From CAVUAN01 sp963739435 (GTDB taxonomy: Bacteria > Acidobacteriota > Thermoanaerobaculia > UBA5066 > Gp7-AA6), in assembly GCA_963739435.1 (NCBI GenBank), contig CAVUAN010000009.1, forward strand, positions 147,128-211,127: a stretch of DNA of 64,000 nt, in the 5' to 3' direction. Both the position numbers and the translations under genes were made by a program. Positions 52,349-61,533 of this stretch are shown here, piece by piece. Below the pieces are notes generated by a model that did no database searches, had not been told where the DNA came from, and saw only the letters and a list, made by a program, of their open reading frames with translations. Every line of letters starts with the position of its first letter. Positions within the stretch are counted from its first letter, which is position 1.

Positions 52349-55300
52349 ATGCTGAAATCCGTCCGCTCGCGCTGCCTCGCGGTCCTGTGCGCCCCGCTCT
52401 GCGCGGCGGCTCTCTCGTCGACGTCGCTGGCGCAGCCGTTCGATCCGGCCCTGTACGCCGAGATGCGCTGGCGGTGCATCGGGCCGTTCCGGGGCGGGCG
52501 CACGGTGGGCGCCTCGGGCGTGCCGGGCCAGCCCAACGTCTTCTACATCGGCGTCAACAACGGCGGCGTGTGGAAGTCGACCGATTACGGCCGCGTCTGG
52601 ACGCCCATCTTCGATGACCAGCCCACCGGCTCGATCGGGACGCTCGCCGTGGCGCCCTCGGATCCGAATGTCGTGTACGTCGGAAGCGGCGAGGGCCTGC
52701 AGAGGCCCGATCTCTCAGTTGGCGACGGCGTCTACAGGTCCTCGGACGCCGGGAAGACCTGGACGCACCGGGGCCTCTCGGACGGGCAGCAGATCGGCGC
52801 GATTCTCGTCGACCCGAAGGACCCGAACCGCGTGTTCGTGGCCGTGCTCGGGCATCCGTACGGCGCCAACGCGGAGCGCGGCGTCTTTCGCTCCTCCGAC
52901 GGCGGCCAGCATTGGGAGAAGGTGCTCTACAAGGACGAGAACACGGGCGCGATCGCGCTCGCCTTCGATCCGGCAAACCCGCAGACCCTCTATGCCGACT
53001 TGTGGTCCGCGCGGCAGGGGCCCTGGGAGAACGGCGAGTGGAAGGGGCGCGGCAGCGGACTCTACAAGTCCTCGGACGGGGGCGCGACGTGGCGCCAGCT
53101 GACGCAGGGACTCCCGACATTCGATCAAGGGCTGGGCCGAATCGGCTTCGCCGTCGCGCCGTCCAATCCCAGGAGGCTCTACGCGATCGTCGAGGCGCAA
53201 GCGAAGTTCGGCGGCGTATTCCGGTCCGACGACGCGGGCGAGAGCTGGAGGCAGGTCAACGGTGAGACGCGGGTTTGGGGCCGCGCTTCGGACTTTGCCG
53301 AGGTGAAGGTCGACCCGAGAAACCCCGACGTCGTCTGGGTCGCCAACACGTCGACGTACCGTTCCTCAGACGGCGGCAAGACGTTCACCGCCGTCAAGGG
53401 GGCGCCGGGCGGCGACGACTACCACTCGATCTGGATCAATCCCGAGAACCCGCAGATCATCCTGCTTACGAGCGACCAGGGCGCGACGATCTCGGTCAAT
53501 GGCGGGCAGACCTGGAGCAGCTGGTACAACCAGCCGACCGCCCAGTTCTACCATGTTGCGACGGACAACCGGTTTCCGTACTGGGTCTACGGCGGACAGC
53601 AGGAGTCGGGCTCGGCGGCCGTCGCCAGCCGGGGCGACTACGGCTCGATCAGCTTCCGCGACTTCCATCCCGTCGGCGCGGAGGAATACGGCTACGTCGC
53701 GCCCGATCCTCTCGACCCCGACATCGTTTACGGCGGCAAGCTGACGCGTTTCGACCGTCGAAGCTTCGAGGTCCAGAACGTCTCGCCCGAACCAGTACGG
53801 ACGGGCAGGTACAGGTTTCTGAGGACGGCGCCCGTCGTCTTTTCACCGGTCGATCCCCACATCCTCTTCTACGCCGGCCAGGTCGTCTTCAAGACGGTGA
53901 CAGGCGGCATGAGCTGGGAGGTCATCAGCCCCGACCTGACGCGCGAGGCTCCCGAGGTCCCGGAATCGATCGGCATCTTCCGGACCCCGGAGATGAAGAC
54001 CATGCCCCGGCGCGGCGTCGTCTACACCGTCGCGCCGTCCTCCAAGGACGTCGGCGTCATCTGGGCGGGGACCGACGACGGATTGATCCACGTCACCACG
54101 GACGGCGGCAAGACCTGGTCGAACGTGACGCCTCCCGGGCTGACACCCTGGAGCAAGGTCTCGCTCGTCGACGCGGGACACTTCGATGCGTCCACCGCAT
54201 ACGCCGCCGTCAACCGCTTTCGCCTCGACGATCTCAAGCCGCACATCTACCGGACGCACGACGCCGGCAAGACGTGGAAGGAGATCGTCCGGGGCCTGCC
54301 GGACAACGCGCCCGTCAATGCGGTGCGCGAGGACCCGGAGCGGCCGGGCCTCCTCTACGCCGGGACCGAGCTGGCCGTGCACGTCTCGTTCGACGACGGC
54401 GAGAACTGGCAGCCGCTGCGCCTCAACATGCCGGCGACTTCGATCCGCGATCTGGTCGTCCACGGCGACGACCTCGTGGTCGGCACACACGGGCGGTCGT
54501 TCTGGATCCTGGACGACGTAACGCCGCTGCGGCATATGACGCCCGAGGCCGCCCAGGCCGACGCCCACCTTTTCCGCCCGGAGGCCGCCTGGCGCGTGCG
54601 CCGTAACAAGAACACGGACACGCCGCTGCCTCCCGAGGAGCCCGCCGGCAAGAATCCGCCCGACGGAGCGATCGTCGACTACCTCCTGCGCTCCAAGCCG
54701 GCCGGCCCGGTCACGCTCGAGATCACCGACGGCAAGGGCCAGGTCGTGCGCCGGTACTCGTCCGAAGACAAGCCCGAGCCGGCCGAGGGGGAGCCGAACG
54801 TCCCGACCTACTGGATCCGCCCCCCGCGGGCCCTTTCGAAAGACCCCGGCATGCACCGATTCGTTTGGGATCTTCGTTATCCGGCGCCGCGCTCCCTGAG
54901 CCGGGACTACCCGATTGCGGCCATTGTCGGGGATACACCCCTCGAGCCCCTGGGGACCGCGGTGATGCCTGGGACGTACACGGTCAGGCTGACGGCGGGC
55001 GGACGGACCCTCACGCAGCCGCTCACGGTGAAGATGGACCCCCGAGTCGCGACGCCCGCCGACGGTCTCGAGCGTCAGTTCTCTCTCTCACTGCGGATGA
55101 CCGAGGGGATGCGGAGGTCGGCTTCCGGCCGGGACGAGGTCCGGGCCCTGCGGGAGAGGCTGAGGGCCGCTTCGGAGGCCGCGAAGGATGGAGAGCTCGG
55201 CAAGAAAGCCGTCGAGCTCGACCAGAAGGCCGCGGCCTTCGAAAGCGGCGGGCCGCGGTTCGGCCGCCGCGGCGGCGGTGGCGACAACTTCGCAGGTTTG

Positions 55301-55510
55301 AACGGCGACTTTGCCGCGCTTTTCGACATCCTGCAGGCAGCCGACGCCACGCCGACGGCACAGGCCGTTGCCGCATGCGCCGCAACCGAGAAACGGATGG
55401 ACGCCGTTTTCGCACGGTGGAAGGAGCTCGTCGACAAGGATGTCGCCGAGCTGGACGCTGCGCTTCGGAAGGCCGGCCTTCCCGGGCTCGCATTCAGGCG
55501 TCCGAGCTGA
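52349..55510 (+). CDS. Sortilin/VPS10-type BNR-repeat exported protein
   Basis: A 1053-residue protein. A signal peptide (LAVLCAPLCAAALSSTSLAQ) is followed by FDPALYAEMRWRCIGPFRGG, the conserved opening of this family, then many BNR/Asp-box repeats with S-x-D-x-G-x-T-W (YRSSDAGKTW, FRSSDGGQHW, YKSSDGGATW, FRSDDAGESW) that build ten-bladed propellers. After residue about 735 come beta domains and a C-terminal helical region. It is likely a periplasmic or outer-membrane protein; substrate is unknown. Such proteins are abundant in Acidobacteriota and Gemmatimonadota. Starts in front of a TAAGAT box. Confidence 0.85.
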   Translation: MLKSVRSRCLAVLCAPLCAAALSSTSLAQPFDPALYAEMRWRCIGPFRGGRTVGASGVPGQPNVFYIGVNNGGVWKSTDYGRVWTPIFDDQPTGSIGTLAVAPSDPNVVYVGSGEGLQRPDLSVGDGVYRSSDAGKTWTHRGLSDGQQIGAILVDPKDPNRVFVAVLGHPYGANAERGVFRSSDGGQHWEKVLYKDENTGAIALAFDPANPQTLYADLWSARQGPWENGEWKGRGSGLYKSSDGGATWRQLTQGLPTFDQGLGRIGFAVAPSNPRRLYAIVEAQAKFGGVFRSDDAGESWRQVNGETRVWGRASDFAEVKVDPRNPDVVWVANTSTYRSSDGGKTFTAVKGAPGGDDYHSIWINPENPQIILLTSDQGATISVNGGQTWSSWYNQPTAQFYHVATDNRFPYWVYGGQQESGSAAVASRGDYGSISFRDFHPVGAEEYGYVAPDPLDPDIVYGGKLTRFDRRSFEVQNVSPEPVRTGRYRFLRTAPVVFSPVDPHILFYAGQVVFKTVTGGMSWEVISPDLTREAPEVPESIGIFRTPEMKTMPRRGVVYTVAPSSKDVGVIWAGTDDGLIHVTTDGGKTWSNVTPPGLTPWSKVSLVDAGHFDASTAYAAVNRFRLDDLKPHIYRTHDAGKTWKEIVRGLPDNAPVNAVREDPERPGLLYAGTELAVHVSFDDGENWQPLRLNMPATSIRDLVVHGDDLVVGTHGRSFWILDDVTPLRHMTPEAAQADAHLFRPEAAWRVRRNKNTDTPLPPEEPAGKNPPDGAIVDYLLRSKPAGPVTLEITDGKGQVVRRYSSEDKPEPAEGEPNVPTYWIRPPRALSKDPGMHRFVWDLRYPAPRSLSRDYPIAAIVGDTPLEPLGTAVMPGTYTVRLTAGGRTLTQPLTVKMDPRVATPADGLERQFSLSLRMTEGMRRSASGRDEVRALRERLRAASEAAKDGELGKKAVELDQKAAAFESGGPRFGRRGGGGDNFAGLNGDFAALFDILQAADATPTAQAVAACAATEKRMDAVFARWKELVDKDVAELDAALRKAGLPGLAFRRPS

Positions 55511-55514
55511 GGCC

Positions 55515-55937
55515 ATGACGTCCCACACGGAGTACCTGACGTTCCACATCCGAGCGCGGATGGCCTTCGAGAACATCACGAAGCAGGTCGAAGCCGTCCT
55601 GCGCCGGAGCGGAATCCAGGAGGGCTTGCTCCTGTGCAACGCGATGCACATCACGGCGAGCGTCTTCATCAACGACGACGAAGCCGGGCTCCACGAGGAC
55701 TACGCGCGCTTCCTCGAAGGGCTGGTTCCGTACGATCCCTCGCCCGAGCGCTACCGGCACAACCGGACGGGCGAGGACAACGGCGACGCGCACATCAAGC
55801 GCCAGGTCATGGGCCGGGAAGTCGTCGTCGCGGTCACGAAAGGGCGCCTCGACTTCGGCCCCTGGGAACAGATCTTCTACGGAGAGTTCGACGGCAACCG
55901 GCCGAAGCGGGTCCTGGTCAAGGTCATCGGCGAGTGA
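55515..55937 (+). CDS. YjbQ family protein (secondary thiamine-phosphate synthase enzyme type)
   Basis: A 140-residue single-domain protein with LLLCNAMHITASVFINDDEA, HNRTGEDNGDAHIKRQVMGR and TKGRLDFGPWEQIFYGEFDG, the conserved metal-site histidines and glutamate of the UPF0047 fold. E. coli YjbQ can replace thiamine phosphate synthase weakly, so annotation as a thiamine enzyme is uncertain. The nearest thiamine-like gene is the ThiS-like one at 37582. It follows the sortilin-like gene by 4 bases and converges on the DUF3179 gene. Confidence 0.88.
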   Translation: MTSHTEYLTFHIRARMAFENITKQVEAVLRRSGIQEGLLLCNAMHITASVFINDDEAGLHEDYARFLEGLVPYDPSPERYRHNRTGEDNGDAHIKRQVMGREVVVAVTKGRLDFGPWEQIFYGEFDGNRPKRVLVKVIGE

Positions 55938-55955
55938 CCTTTGCGGCGGCGCGCG

Positions 55956-56891
55956 TCAGGGCGCCGCGTCTTCCAGCGTGAGGACCGCGGCGAAATGGCG
56001 GTCGACCGCGAACCAGTACATCGGCGTGACGGCCAGCTCTTCGTCGCAGGCGAAGGCGCGCGGGGCCGAGAGGGCCGGATCCCACTGGAGCTCGACGGGG
56101 CGGCCGGCCAGCGTGACTGTCGCGCGGCCCAGCCGCGAGAGCTCCGCGCCGGTGAACGCCAGGGTCTCGCCCTCGAGGGCGACGGCGAACATTTCCTGCT
56201 TCGGCTTGTAGCGGCGGTTCGAGGTCTCGAAGCCCGATACGCCCTGCCAGGGCGAGAGGCCGTAGAGGCGCATCGGGAGGCCGACCGAAGAGAGCTCACC
56301 CGTGTCGAGGTAGAGGGAGGAGGGGAACGCCGCTCGCCACGCACCCGCCGTCGTCACCCGCGCCGGGATGGCCCGGAGCGTCTCGCCCTCGAGCGGCCCG
56401 GAAAGAGCGCGGCCCGTCGCGGCCGTCCAGAGCGTGCCCGTCTCTCGATCCCGGAGCACCAGGGTGTCGCGCCACAAGGCGCCGGAGTTGACGAATGTCA
56501 GCGTGCGTCCGTTGACGCGGCGGTCGTAAAGGGCCGTGATCTCTGTCAGCGCGCAGCGGGCCACGACGTACGGGACGCCGCCCGACTGGTCGTTGACGAC
56601 CTCGTAGTCGTCGAGCAGTCCGATCGGATAAGCGCGCCCCCGCCCCTCGACGTCCGTCCCGATCAGGACCTCGGTGGAGCCTGGGGGATAGCTGTGCTTC
56701 TCGATGGGCACGAGCGCCGGGCTCTCGAGGCTCGGGAGCTTGCCTTGAGGCTTCATCTGGACGATCGGATCTCCGGCGACCACCGCAATCGGAGGCGCCT
56801 CCCGGTACTGTTTGCCGAAGCAGGCCACCCCGGAGAGCGCCAGCGCGAGCAGCACGGCCGCCTTCGGGCGCCGGGCGCTATTTCGGAGCAT
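55956..56891 (-). CDS. DUF3179 family lipoprotein
   Basis: A 311-residue protein with a signal peptide ending in the lipobox ALSGVAC (ATG 56891). The mature part matches DUF3179: GTDVEGRGRAYPIGLLDDYE, VVARCALTEITALYDRRVNG and TGRALSGPLEGETLRAIPAR. Its function is unknown. A longer frame to 57092 begins in shadow sequence of the M1 peptidase gene. The start overlaps that gene by 14 bases, so the two are co-transcribed. Confidence 0.82.
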   Translation of the reverse strand: MLRNSARRPKAAVLLALALSGVACFGKQYREAPPIAVVAGDPIVQMKPQGKLPSLESPALVPIEKHSYPPGSTEVLIGTDVEGRGRAYPIGLLDDYEVVNDQSGGVPYVVARCALTEITALYDRRVNGRTLTFVNSGALWRDTLVLRDRETGTLWTAATGRALSGPLEGETLRAIPARVTTAGAWRAAFPSSLYLDTGELSSVGLPMRLYGLSPWQGVSGFETSNRRYKPKQEMFAVALEGETLAFTGAELSRLGRATVTLAGRPVELQWDPALSAPRAFACDEELAVTPMYWFAVDRHFAAVLTLEDAAP

Positions 56892-58890
56892 CCGGAAGGC
56901 CGGTGCCCCAGACGTTCTGGTCGAAGAACTCGGCATAGGACTTCTTGTCGACGAACTGCAGCAGATCCTGCACGAGAAGGGTCGAGCCGAACCTCCACTT
57001 GAGATTAGCCTGAAATGCCTTGAGGACAGTGAGGAACTTCTCCTCGCCGAGCTGCCGGTGGAGAACCGCGAGCAGGTAGGGCCCTTTGTCATAGAGGAGG
57101 TTCGTGCGGTCCTGGAAGGCTTTCTCGCCCAGCACGCGGTTGGCCGTCTCGATCGTCGCCTGCTCGCCCACCTCCTTCGCCCGGGAGCGCCAGTACGCCA
57201 CCATGTCCCTGTAGGCCGCCTCTCCCCTCAGGCGGCGGATGAAGAGCGCGGCGCAATACTCGGCGAACGACTCGGAGAGCCATTCATCCTCCGGAGTCGC
57301 CCACTTGATCTGGTGGCCCCAGTACTGGTGGGCGATCTCGTGCGCAAAGCGCTCGTTCAAGCCTCTCGAGAAGTAGCGTGTGTAATCGTCCCGGATCGGC
57401 TGGAAGGCCTCCTGCGTGATGAAGATGGTCCCGGGCGGCGCTACACCGAAACCGTAGTCGTTGATCTCGATGATCGTCAGCTCCTTCCAGGGGAACGGCC
57501 CGAGAAAGACCTCATAGAACTGGATGATCTGGTCGGCCAGGTTGATCATCTGCCTGGCGGCGCGCTCGTGCGCAAACGCATAGCCGGCGATCCGGATCTT
57601 CCGTCCGTTCCGGACCTCTTCCTGGATCTTGTACTTTCCGGCCATGACGATGGGAAGGAAGACCGGGTCCGTGAACTCCGTCTTCAGGAAGTTCCAGTCT
57701 CCTTCGGTGCGGCGTTCGAGCTCCCGTCCGCTGGCCAGCGGCACAAAGGGCTTCCTGACCTTGACCTGGCAAAGCCACGTGAACGCGGAGGCCCCGAGGC
57801 CGGGGCTGGGATACCAATCCGCGAAGCCGAGGAGCCAGTAGCTGTCCCCGGCCGGCCGGTACAGGATGTCCCCGCCTCCCTCGAATTCGAGCGTGACGGA
57901 ATGATCCGGCGCGATGGGCGCCGGCAGGGCCACGATCACCGTGCCCCGCCGGTGATCGAAGGGCAGCTCGGCGCCGCCCGCGCTCCGCACGTGGAGCAAG
58001 CTCTGGATCCGCGGGTCGCGCCGGCCCTCTTCCCAGAACCGGCTGCGCGCGCCGAGCCACAGGATCGAAAGCGGCTCGCCGCGCGCGACGAAGGTCTCAC
58101 GGCTCCTGATCTTCGCCGTTTCGCCGTCCGCTTCGACCTCCACTTCCAAACGCGAGAGTCCGATCGATCTTTGCGGCGGCTCGCGGAAGGGGCGCCCGAT
58201 GGGCTGCTCCGAGATGGGCAGCGCTCCGTACTCTCCCTCGTAGTTGAAGCCGGGCGCGTCCAGCTTCTTGAGGAGGCAGAGCATCTCCGCGTTGGCGACG
58301 ACGCCGTCGTAGATGAAGAGGGTGTCGCTTTTCCCACCCGTGAACTGGCCCCACGCCAGAGGCTTGCTGGTTGCAGCGAGCGACCGGTAGGCGAGCCGCT
58401 GCGGGATGCCCTCGATCTGGAGGCGCGAGAACCGCTCCAGTTGCTTTCGGAACTCGGACGCTGGCGCGGCGGCGTCGGATCCGGCCAGGCCGGGGAGATC
58501 CACGCCCGCTGCGATCCACAGCATTTCCGAAAACTCGTCCTTGAGAGTCGTACGGGCCTTCTCGACGGCGGGCTTCCAGCGCGAGACGTCCTTTGCGTTG
58601 CGGACGAGGACCGCAAACTCCTCCGGGGCCTCGGAGACGTACTCCCAGGTGCCGGAGCCGTGGAAAAAGAAACCAATCGTCTCGCTCCCCGCCCGGACGG
58701 GAGCGGCCACTCCCTGCGCGAGGCGGAGCTGCATGTGCCCGGCACGCAGGCTGGCGCCGGAGACGGCGGCGCCCTTCTCGCCGAGCGTCAGCCGGGTGTA
58801 GCGGTCGACGGCTTCCGAGGGCGTTTCGGCGGGAAGGGCCGCGGTGAGTCCGAGCAGCGCGAGAAGAGTCGGCGCCGCCCGGGGCCTCAT
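56878..58890 (-). CDS. M1 family zinc aminopeptidase
   Basis: A 670-residue exported peptidase with a signal peptide (TLLALLGLTAALPAE). The zinc site is His517-Glu518-x2-His521 (FAHEIAHQYWGH) with the third ligand Glu540 in ESFAEY, spaced as in M1 enzymes. A GVAPPGTIFITQEA segment stands where GAMEN is usual. The first 380 residues have domains with no clear match. It is coupled by a 4-base overlap to mqnE. It probably trims peptides in the periplasm. Confidence 0.88.
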   Translation of the reverse strand: MRPRAAPTLLALLGLTAALPAETPSEAVDRYTRLTLGEKGAAVSGASLRAGHMQLRLAQGVAAPVRAGSETIGFFFHGSGTWEYVSEAPEEFAVLVRNAKDVSRWKPAVEKARTTLKDEFSEMLWIAAGVDLPGLAGSDAAAPASEFRKQLERFSRLQIEGIPQRLAYRSLAATSKPLAWGQFTGGKSDTLFIYDGVVANAEMLCLLKKLDAPGFNYEGEYGALPISEQPIGRPFREPPQRSIGLSRLEVEVEADGETAKIRSRETFVARGEPLSILWLGARSRFWEEGRRDPRIQSLLHVRSAGGAELPFDHRRGTVIVALPAPIAPDHSVTLEFEGGGDILYRPAGDSYWLLGFADWYPSPGLGASAFTWLCQVKVRKPFVPLASGRELERRTEGDWNFLKTEFTDPVFLPIVMAGKYKIQEEVRNGRKIRIAGYAFAHERAARQMINLADQIIQFYEVFLGPFPWKELTIIEINDYGFGVAPPGTIFITQEAFQPIRDDYTRYFSRGLNERFAHEIAHQYWGHQIKWATPEDEWLSESFAEYCAALFIRRLRGEAAYRDMVAYWRSRAKEVGEQATIETANRVLGEKAFQDRTNLLYDKGPYLLAVLHRQLGEEKFLTVLKAFQANLKWRFGSTLLVQDLLQFVDKKSYAEFFDQNVWGTGLPDAPK

Positions 58891-60026
58891 GCGTGGACGA
58901 GAGCGGGCGCCCCCGAGACCTCGGGGCCGGCCCGCACGACCCGCCGGTACTCGCTGTCCCGCTCGAAGGGCTCGCGGCCCGACTCGCGGATGATCCGTTC
59001 GAACTCGGCGCGGGTCGTGCCGGAGGCGGTCGTCGCGCCGGCCGCATGCGTGATCGTTTCATCGACGACCGTGCCCACGAGGTCGTCGGCTCCGAAGAAG
59101 AGGGCCACCTGCGCGAGCTTCGTGCCGATCTGGATCCAGTAGGCCTTGATGTGCGGGATGTTGTCGCACAGCAGGCGCGAGACAGCGATGACGCGCAGGT
59201 CGTCCTGGCCCGTCGTCTCGTGCAAATGGGCGAGCGGCGTGTTCTCGGGGTGGAAGGCGAGCGGGATGAGGCCGTTGATGCCGCCGGTCTCGTCCTGGAG
59301 CATCCGAAGGCGCAGCAGGTGGTCCACGCGCTCCTCGATCGTCTCGACGCTGCCGTAGAGCATCGTGGCGTTGGTGCGCACGCCCTGGAGGTGGCAGGCG
59401 CGGGCAATCGAAAGCCACTCCTCGCCCGTGATCTTGTTCTTGCAAATGATGTCGCGAACCCTCTTTGCGAAAATCTCCGCGCCGCCGCCCGGGCAGGAGT
59501 CCATTCCGGCAGCCTTGAGCTCGCCGATCGTCTCCTCGATCGTCTTCTTCCCGACGCGGGCGATCCAGTCCAGCTCCACCATGGTCCAGGCCTTGAGGTG
59601 AACCCCCGGGTACCTGGCCTTGAGCGCCCGGAGGAGGCCGGTGTAGTAGTCGAAGGGCCATGTCGGGTGCAGCCCGCCCACGATGTGGAACTCGGTCACC
59701 GCTTCGCTGTAGCCCTTACCGGCTTCCTCGACGACCTCCCCGATCGCCATCTCGTAGCCCCCGGGCTCGTTGACCTTCTTGGCCCAGGCGCAGAGCGCAC
59801 AGTCCACCCAGCAGAGGTTCGTCGGATTCAGGTACCGGTTGACGTTGTAGAAGGCGAGGTTGCCGTGCCGCTCTTCGCGGACCTGATTGGCGAGGCGGCC
59901 GAGACCGAGCAGGTCGCGGGTCCGAAAGAGCCGCGTGCCGTCCTCGAAGGAGAGCCGCTCGCCGGCGGCGACCTTGTCGGCCAGCGGGGCGAGGTCGGAG
60001 CCGCGGAAGGAACCGAGCGCGCTCAC
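58887..60026 (-). CDS. mqnE: Aminofutalosine synthase
   Basis: MqnE is the radical-SAM enzyme that turns 3-(1-carboxyvinyl)oxybenzoate and SAM into aminofutalosine, an early step of the futalosine route to menaquinone. The 379-residue protein has the iron-sulfur motif C72-x3-C76-x2-C79 (NLCWVDCALCAW), YNVNRYLNPTN before it and GGLHPTWPFDYYTGLLRALK. The start is GTG at 60026, which overlaps the zinc-ribbon gene. MqnC is similar, but the CWVDCALC sequence and length favour MqnE. No other mqn gene is in the window. Confidence 0.93.
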   Translation of the reverse strand: MSALGSFRGSDLAPLADKVAAGERLSFEDGTRLFRTRDLLGLGRLANQVREERHGNLAFYNVNRYLNPTNLCWVDCALCAWAKKVNEPGGYEMAIGEVVEEAGKGYSEAVTEFHIVGGLHPTWPFDYYTGLLRALKARYPGVHLKAWTMVELDWIARVGKKTIEETIGELKAAGMDSCPGGGAEIFAKRVRDIICKNKITGEEWLSIARACHLQGVRTNATMLYGSVETIEERVDHLLRLRMLQDETGGINGLIPLAFHPENTPLAHLHETTGQDDLRVIAVSRLLCDNIPHIKAYWIQIGTKLAQVALFFGADDLVGTVVDETITHAAGATTASGTTRAEFERIIRESGREPFERDSEYRRVVRAGPEVSGAPALVHA

Positions 60027-60247
60027 GGGATCGCTGGCTTCGTCACCGGCTGGAACGGGGTTGCCGACTCAGGCGACACCTCGTCCAGGAAGGGCGAGAT
60101 GTAGCGGTAGCAGTCCCAGCAGTAGCGCTCCTCGGGCAGGAACTGGAAGTCCACGACCCGGCCGACGGCGGGGTAGTCGGCGATCTCCCGGCCGCAGCGG
60201 TCGCACGCGCTCGTCTGTCCCTTCATCAGCCGCCAGACAGGGCCCAT
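60023..60247 (-). CDS. Small zinc-ribbon protein
   Basis: A 74-residue protein with two Cys pairs, CDRCG and CWDC, spaced by about 25 residues, a likely zinc ribbon. ATG 60247 is chosen over ATG 60226 because a TACGAT box lies 8 bases before it. The gene is coupled to mqnE by GTGA. A quinone or cofactor link is suggested only by position; I do not recognise the family. Confidence 0.62.
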   Translation of the reverse strand: MGPVWRLMKGQTSACDRCGREIADYPAVGRVVDFQFLPEERYCWDCYRYISPFLDEVSPESATPFQPVTKPAIP

Positions 60248-60255
60248 GCGGTCGA

Positions 60256-60261
60256 ATCGTA
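60256..60261 (-). promoter_or_regulatory. Candidate -10 box of the zinc-ribbon-mqnE operon (TACGAT)
   Basis: Read on the minus strand, TACGAT lies 8 bases before the ATG at 60247 and touches the stop codon of the flippase gene. It would start a leaderless message for the zinc-ribbon, mqnE, M1 peptidase and DUF3179 genes. Confidence 0.5.
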
Positions 60262-61527
60262 TCAAACAGGAACCGCGGCCGGCGCAGCGCGCCGCCTGGC
60301 GCGGCCGAAAAACCAGGTCATGAGGGCGACCTCCGCCGCGTAGCTCGCCAGGGACGCGGCCGCCGCGCCGCGAGCGCCCCAGCTCGGGATGAACAGCAGG
60401 CACAGGGCGACGTTGAGGAACAGGCCCGCGGCATGGCTCCCGAGAACGAGCCGGCCGAGCCCGCGCGAGTACAGATACGACGTGCAGGGCCGGCTCGTGC
60501 CGAAGAGAACGGCCGCCAGGAGAGTCACCGGAAGGAGGACGGCCGCCTCGGGATATCGGAAGCGGAAGAAGACTGCGACGGCCGCTTCTCCCGCAGCGAG
60601 GCCGAACACGAACGCGCCGAGGGCGGCCAGCCGATAGAGGCGCAAGGCCCGCGCGGCCTCGTCGCCCGCGTTCTCGTCGCTGTGGTGCGTCAGCTCGGCG
60701 AATAGCGCCGTCTCGAGCGAGTCGGTGACCATCCAGAAAGTCTCGGCCATCGCGTAGGCGACCGCGTAGGCTCCAATTTCGGGCGTCCGGCCGAGGGCGG
60801 ACAGGAGGAGCACATCCCCGCGCCGATGAAGAGCCACCGTGGCGCCGCCGAGGGCGACGGGCAGGCCGTACCGGACGGCCTCGGGCGCGAGCTCTGTGAC
60901 GCCGCGCCACGCCGGCACCGCTCGCAGCGCCGCGAAGAGGCCGGCGGCCGCTGCGGCGTGGACGACGATTCGGCCGGCGAGAAGGAAGACGAGGCGGTCG
61001 CCCCCGAGGAGACTCCCGGCCAGCACGGCCGCGCCGCCCAGGGTGCGGGCCCAGAGGAACGCCGTGTAGAGGCGTTCGCGCCGCTCGGACAGCAGCATGG
61101 CCGAGAACGAGTCGCACAGGAGAAGGAAGGGCAATGGGGCCAGGCCGAGAAGGACGAGGCGAACCGGCACTTCCGGAAAGATCAGCCGCCTCAGGGACGG
61201 AAGAGCCTGGAGGCCCAGGGCAACCAGGAGTGCTGCAGCCGCCGCCAGCAGGACGAGCCATGCGAAGAGAGGCCGCCGGTGGCCGCGCGCGTGGAGGAAC
61301 ATCGCGGTACGCGGCGCGCCGAATGCAAAGACGGCCTGACTCGTCGCGAGGGCGGCTGTGAGCAGCGCGTAAAGGGAGAACTCGGGTGCCGACAGCACTC
61401 GGGCCGTCGCCAGGAATATGCCGAAACGGAGGAGGGCATCGCCGCCGCGGCCGAGCAGGATCGTCCCGCCGCGGCGTGTCCACGCCACGGTGCCGCCCGG
61501 GCCGGCCCCTCGCGCGCTGAGCAGCAT
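60262..61527 (-). CDS. Wzx-type polysaccharide flippase
   Basis: A 421-residue protein with 12 or more membrane helices and no clear soluble domain, of the MOP/Wzx type that flips lipid-linked oligosaccharides. GRGGDALLRFGIFLATARVL opens it and GLPVALGGATVALHRRGDVLLLSALG lies in the middle. It lies between two glycosyltransferase genes and mqnE. Sequence alone cannot tell O-antigen, capsule or exopolysaccharide. Confidence 0.8.
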   Translation of the reverse strand: MLLSARGAGPGGTVAWTRRGGTILLGRGGDALLRFGIFLATARVLSAPEFSLYALLTAALATSQAVFAFGAPRTAMFLHARGHRRPLFAWLVLLAAAAALLVALGLQALPSLRRLIFPEVPVRLVLLGLAPLPFLLLCDSFSAMLLSERRERLYTAFLWARTLGGAAVLAGSLLGGDRLVFLLAGRIVVHAAAAAGLFAALRAVPAWRGVTELAPEAVRYGLPVALGGATVALHRRGDVLLLSALGRTPEIGAYAVAYAMAETFWMVTDSLETALFAELTHHSDENAGDEAARALRLYRLAALGAFVFGLAAGEAAVAVFFRFRYPEAAVLLPVTLLAAVLFGTSRPCTSYLYSRGLGRLVLGSHAAGLFLNVALCLLFIPSWGARGAAAASLASYAAEVALMTWFFGRARRRAAPAAVPV

Positions 61528-61533
61528 GCGGGG

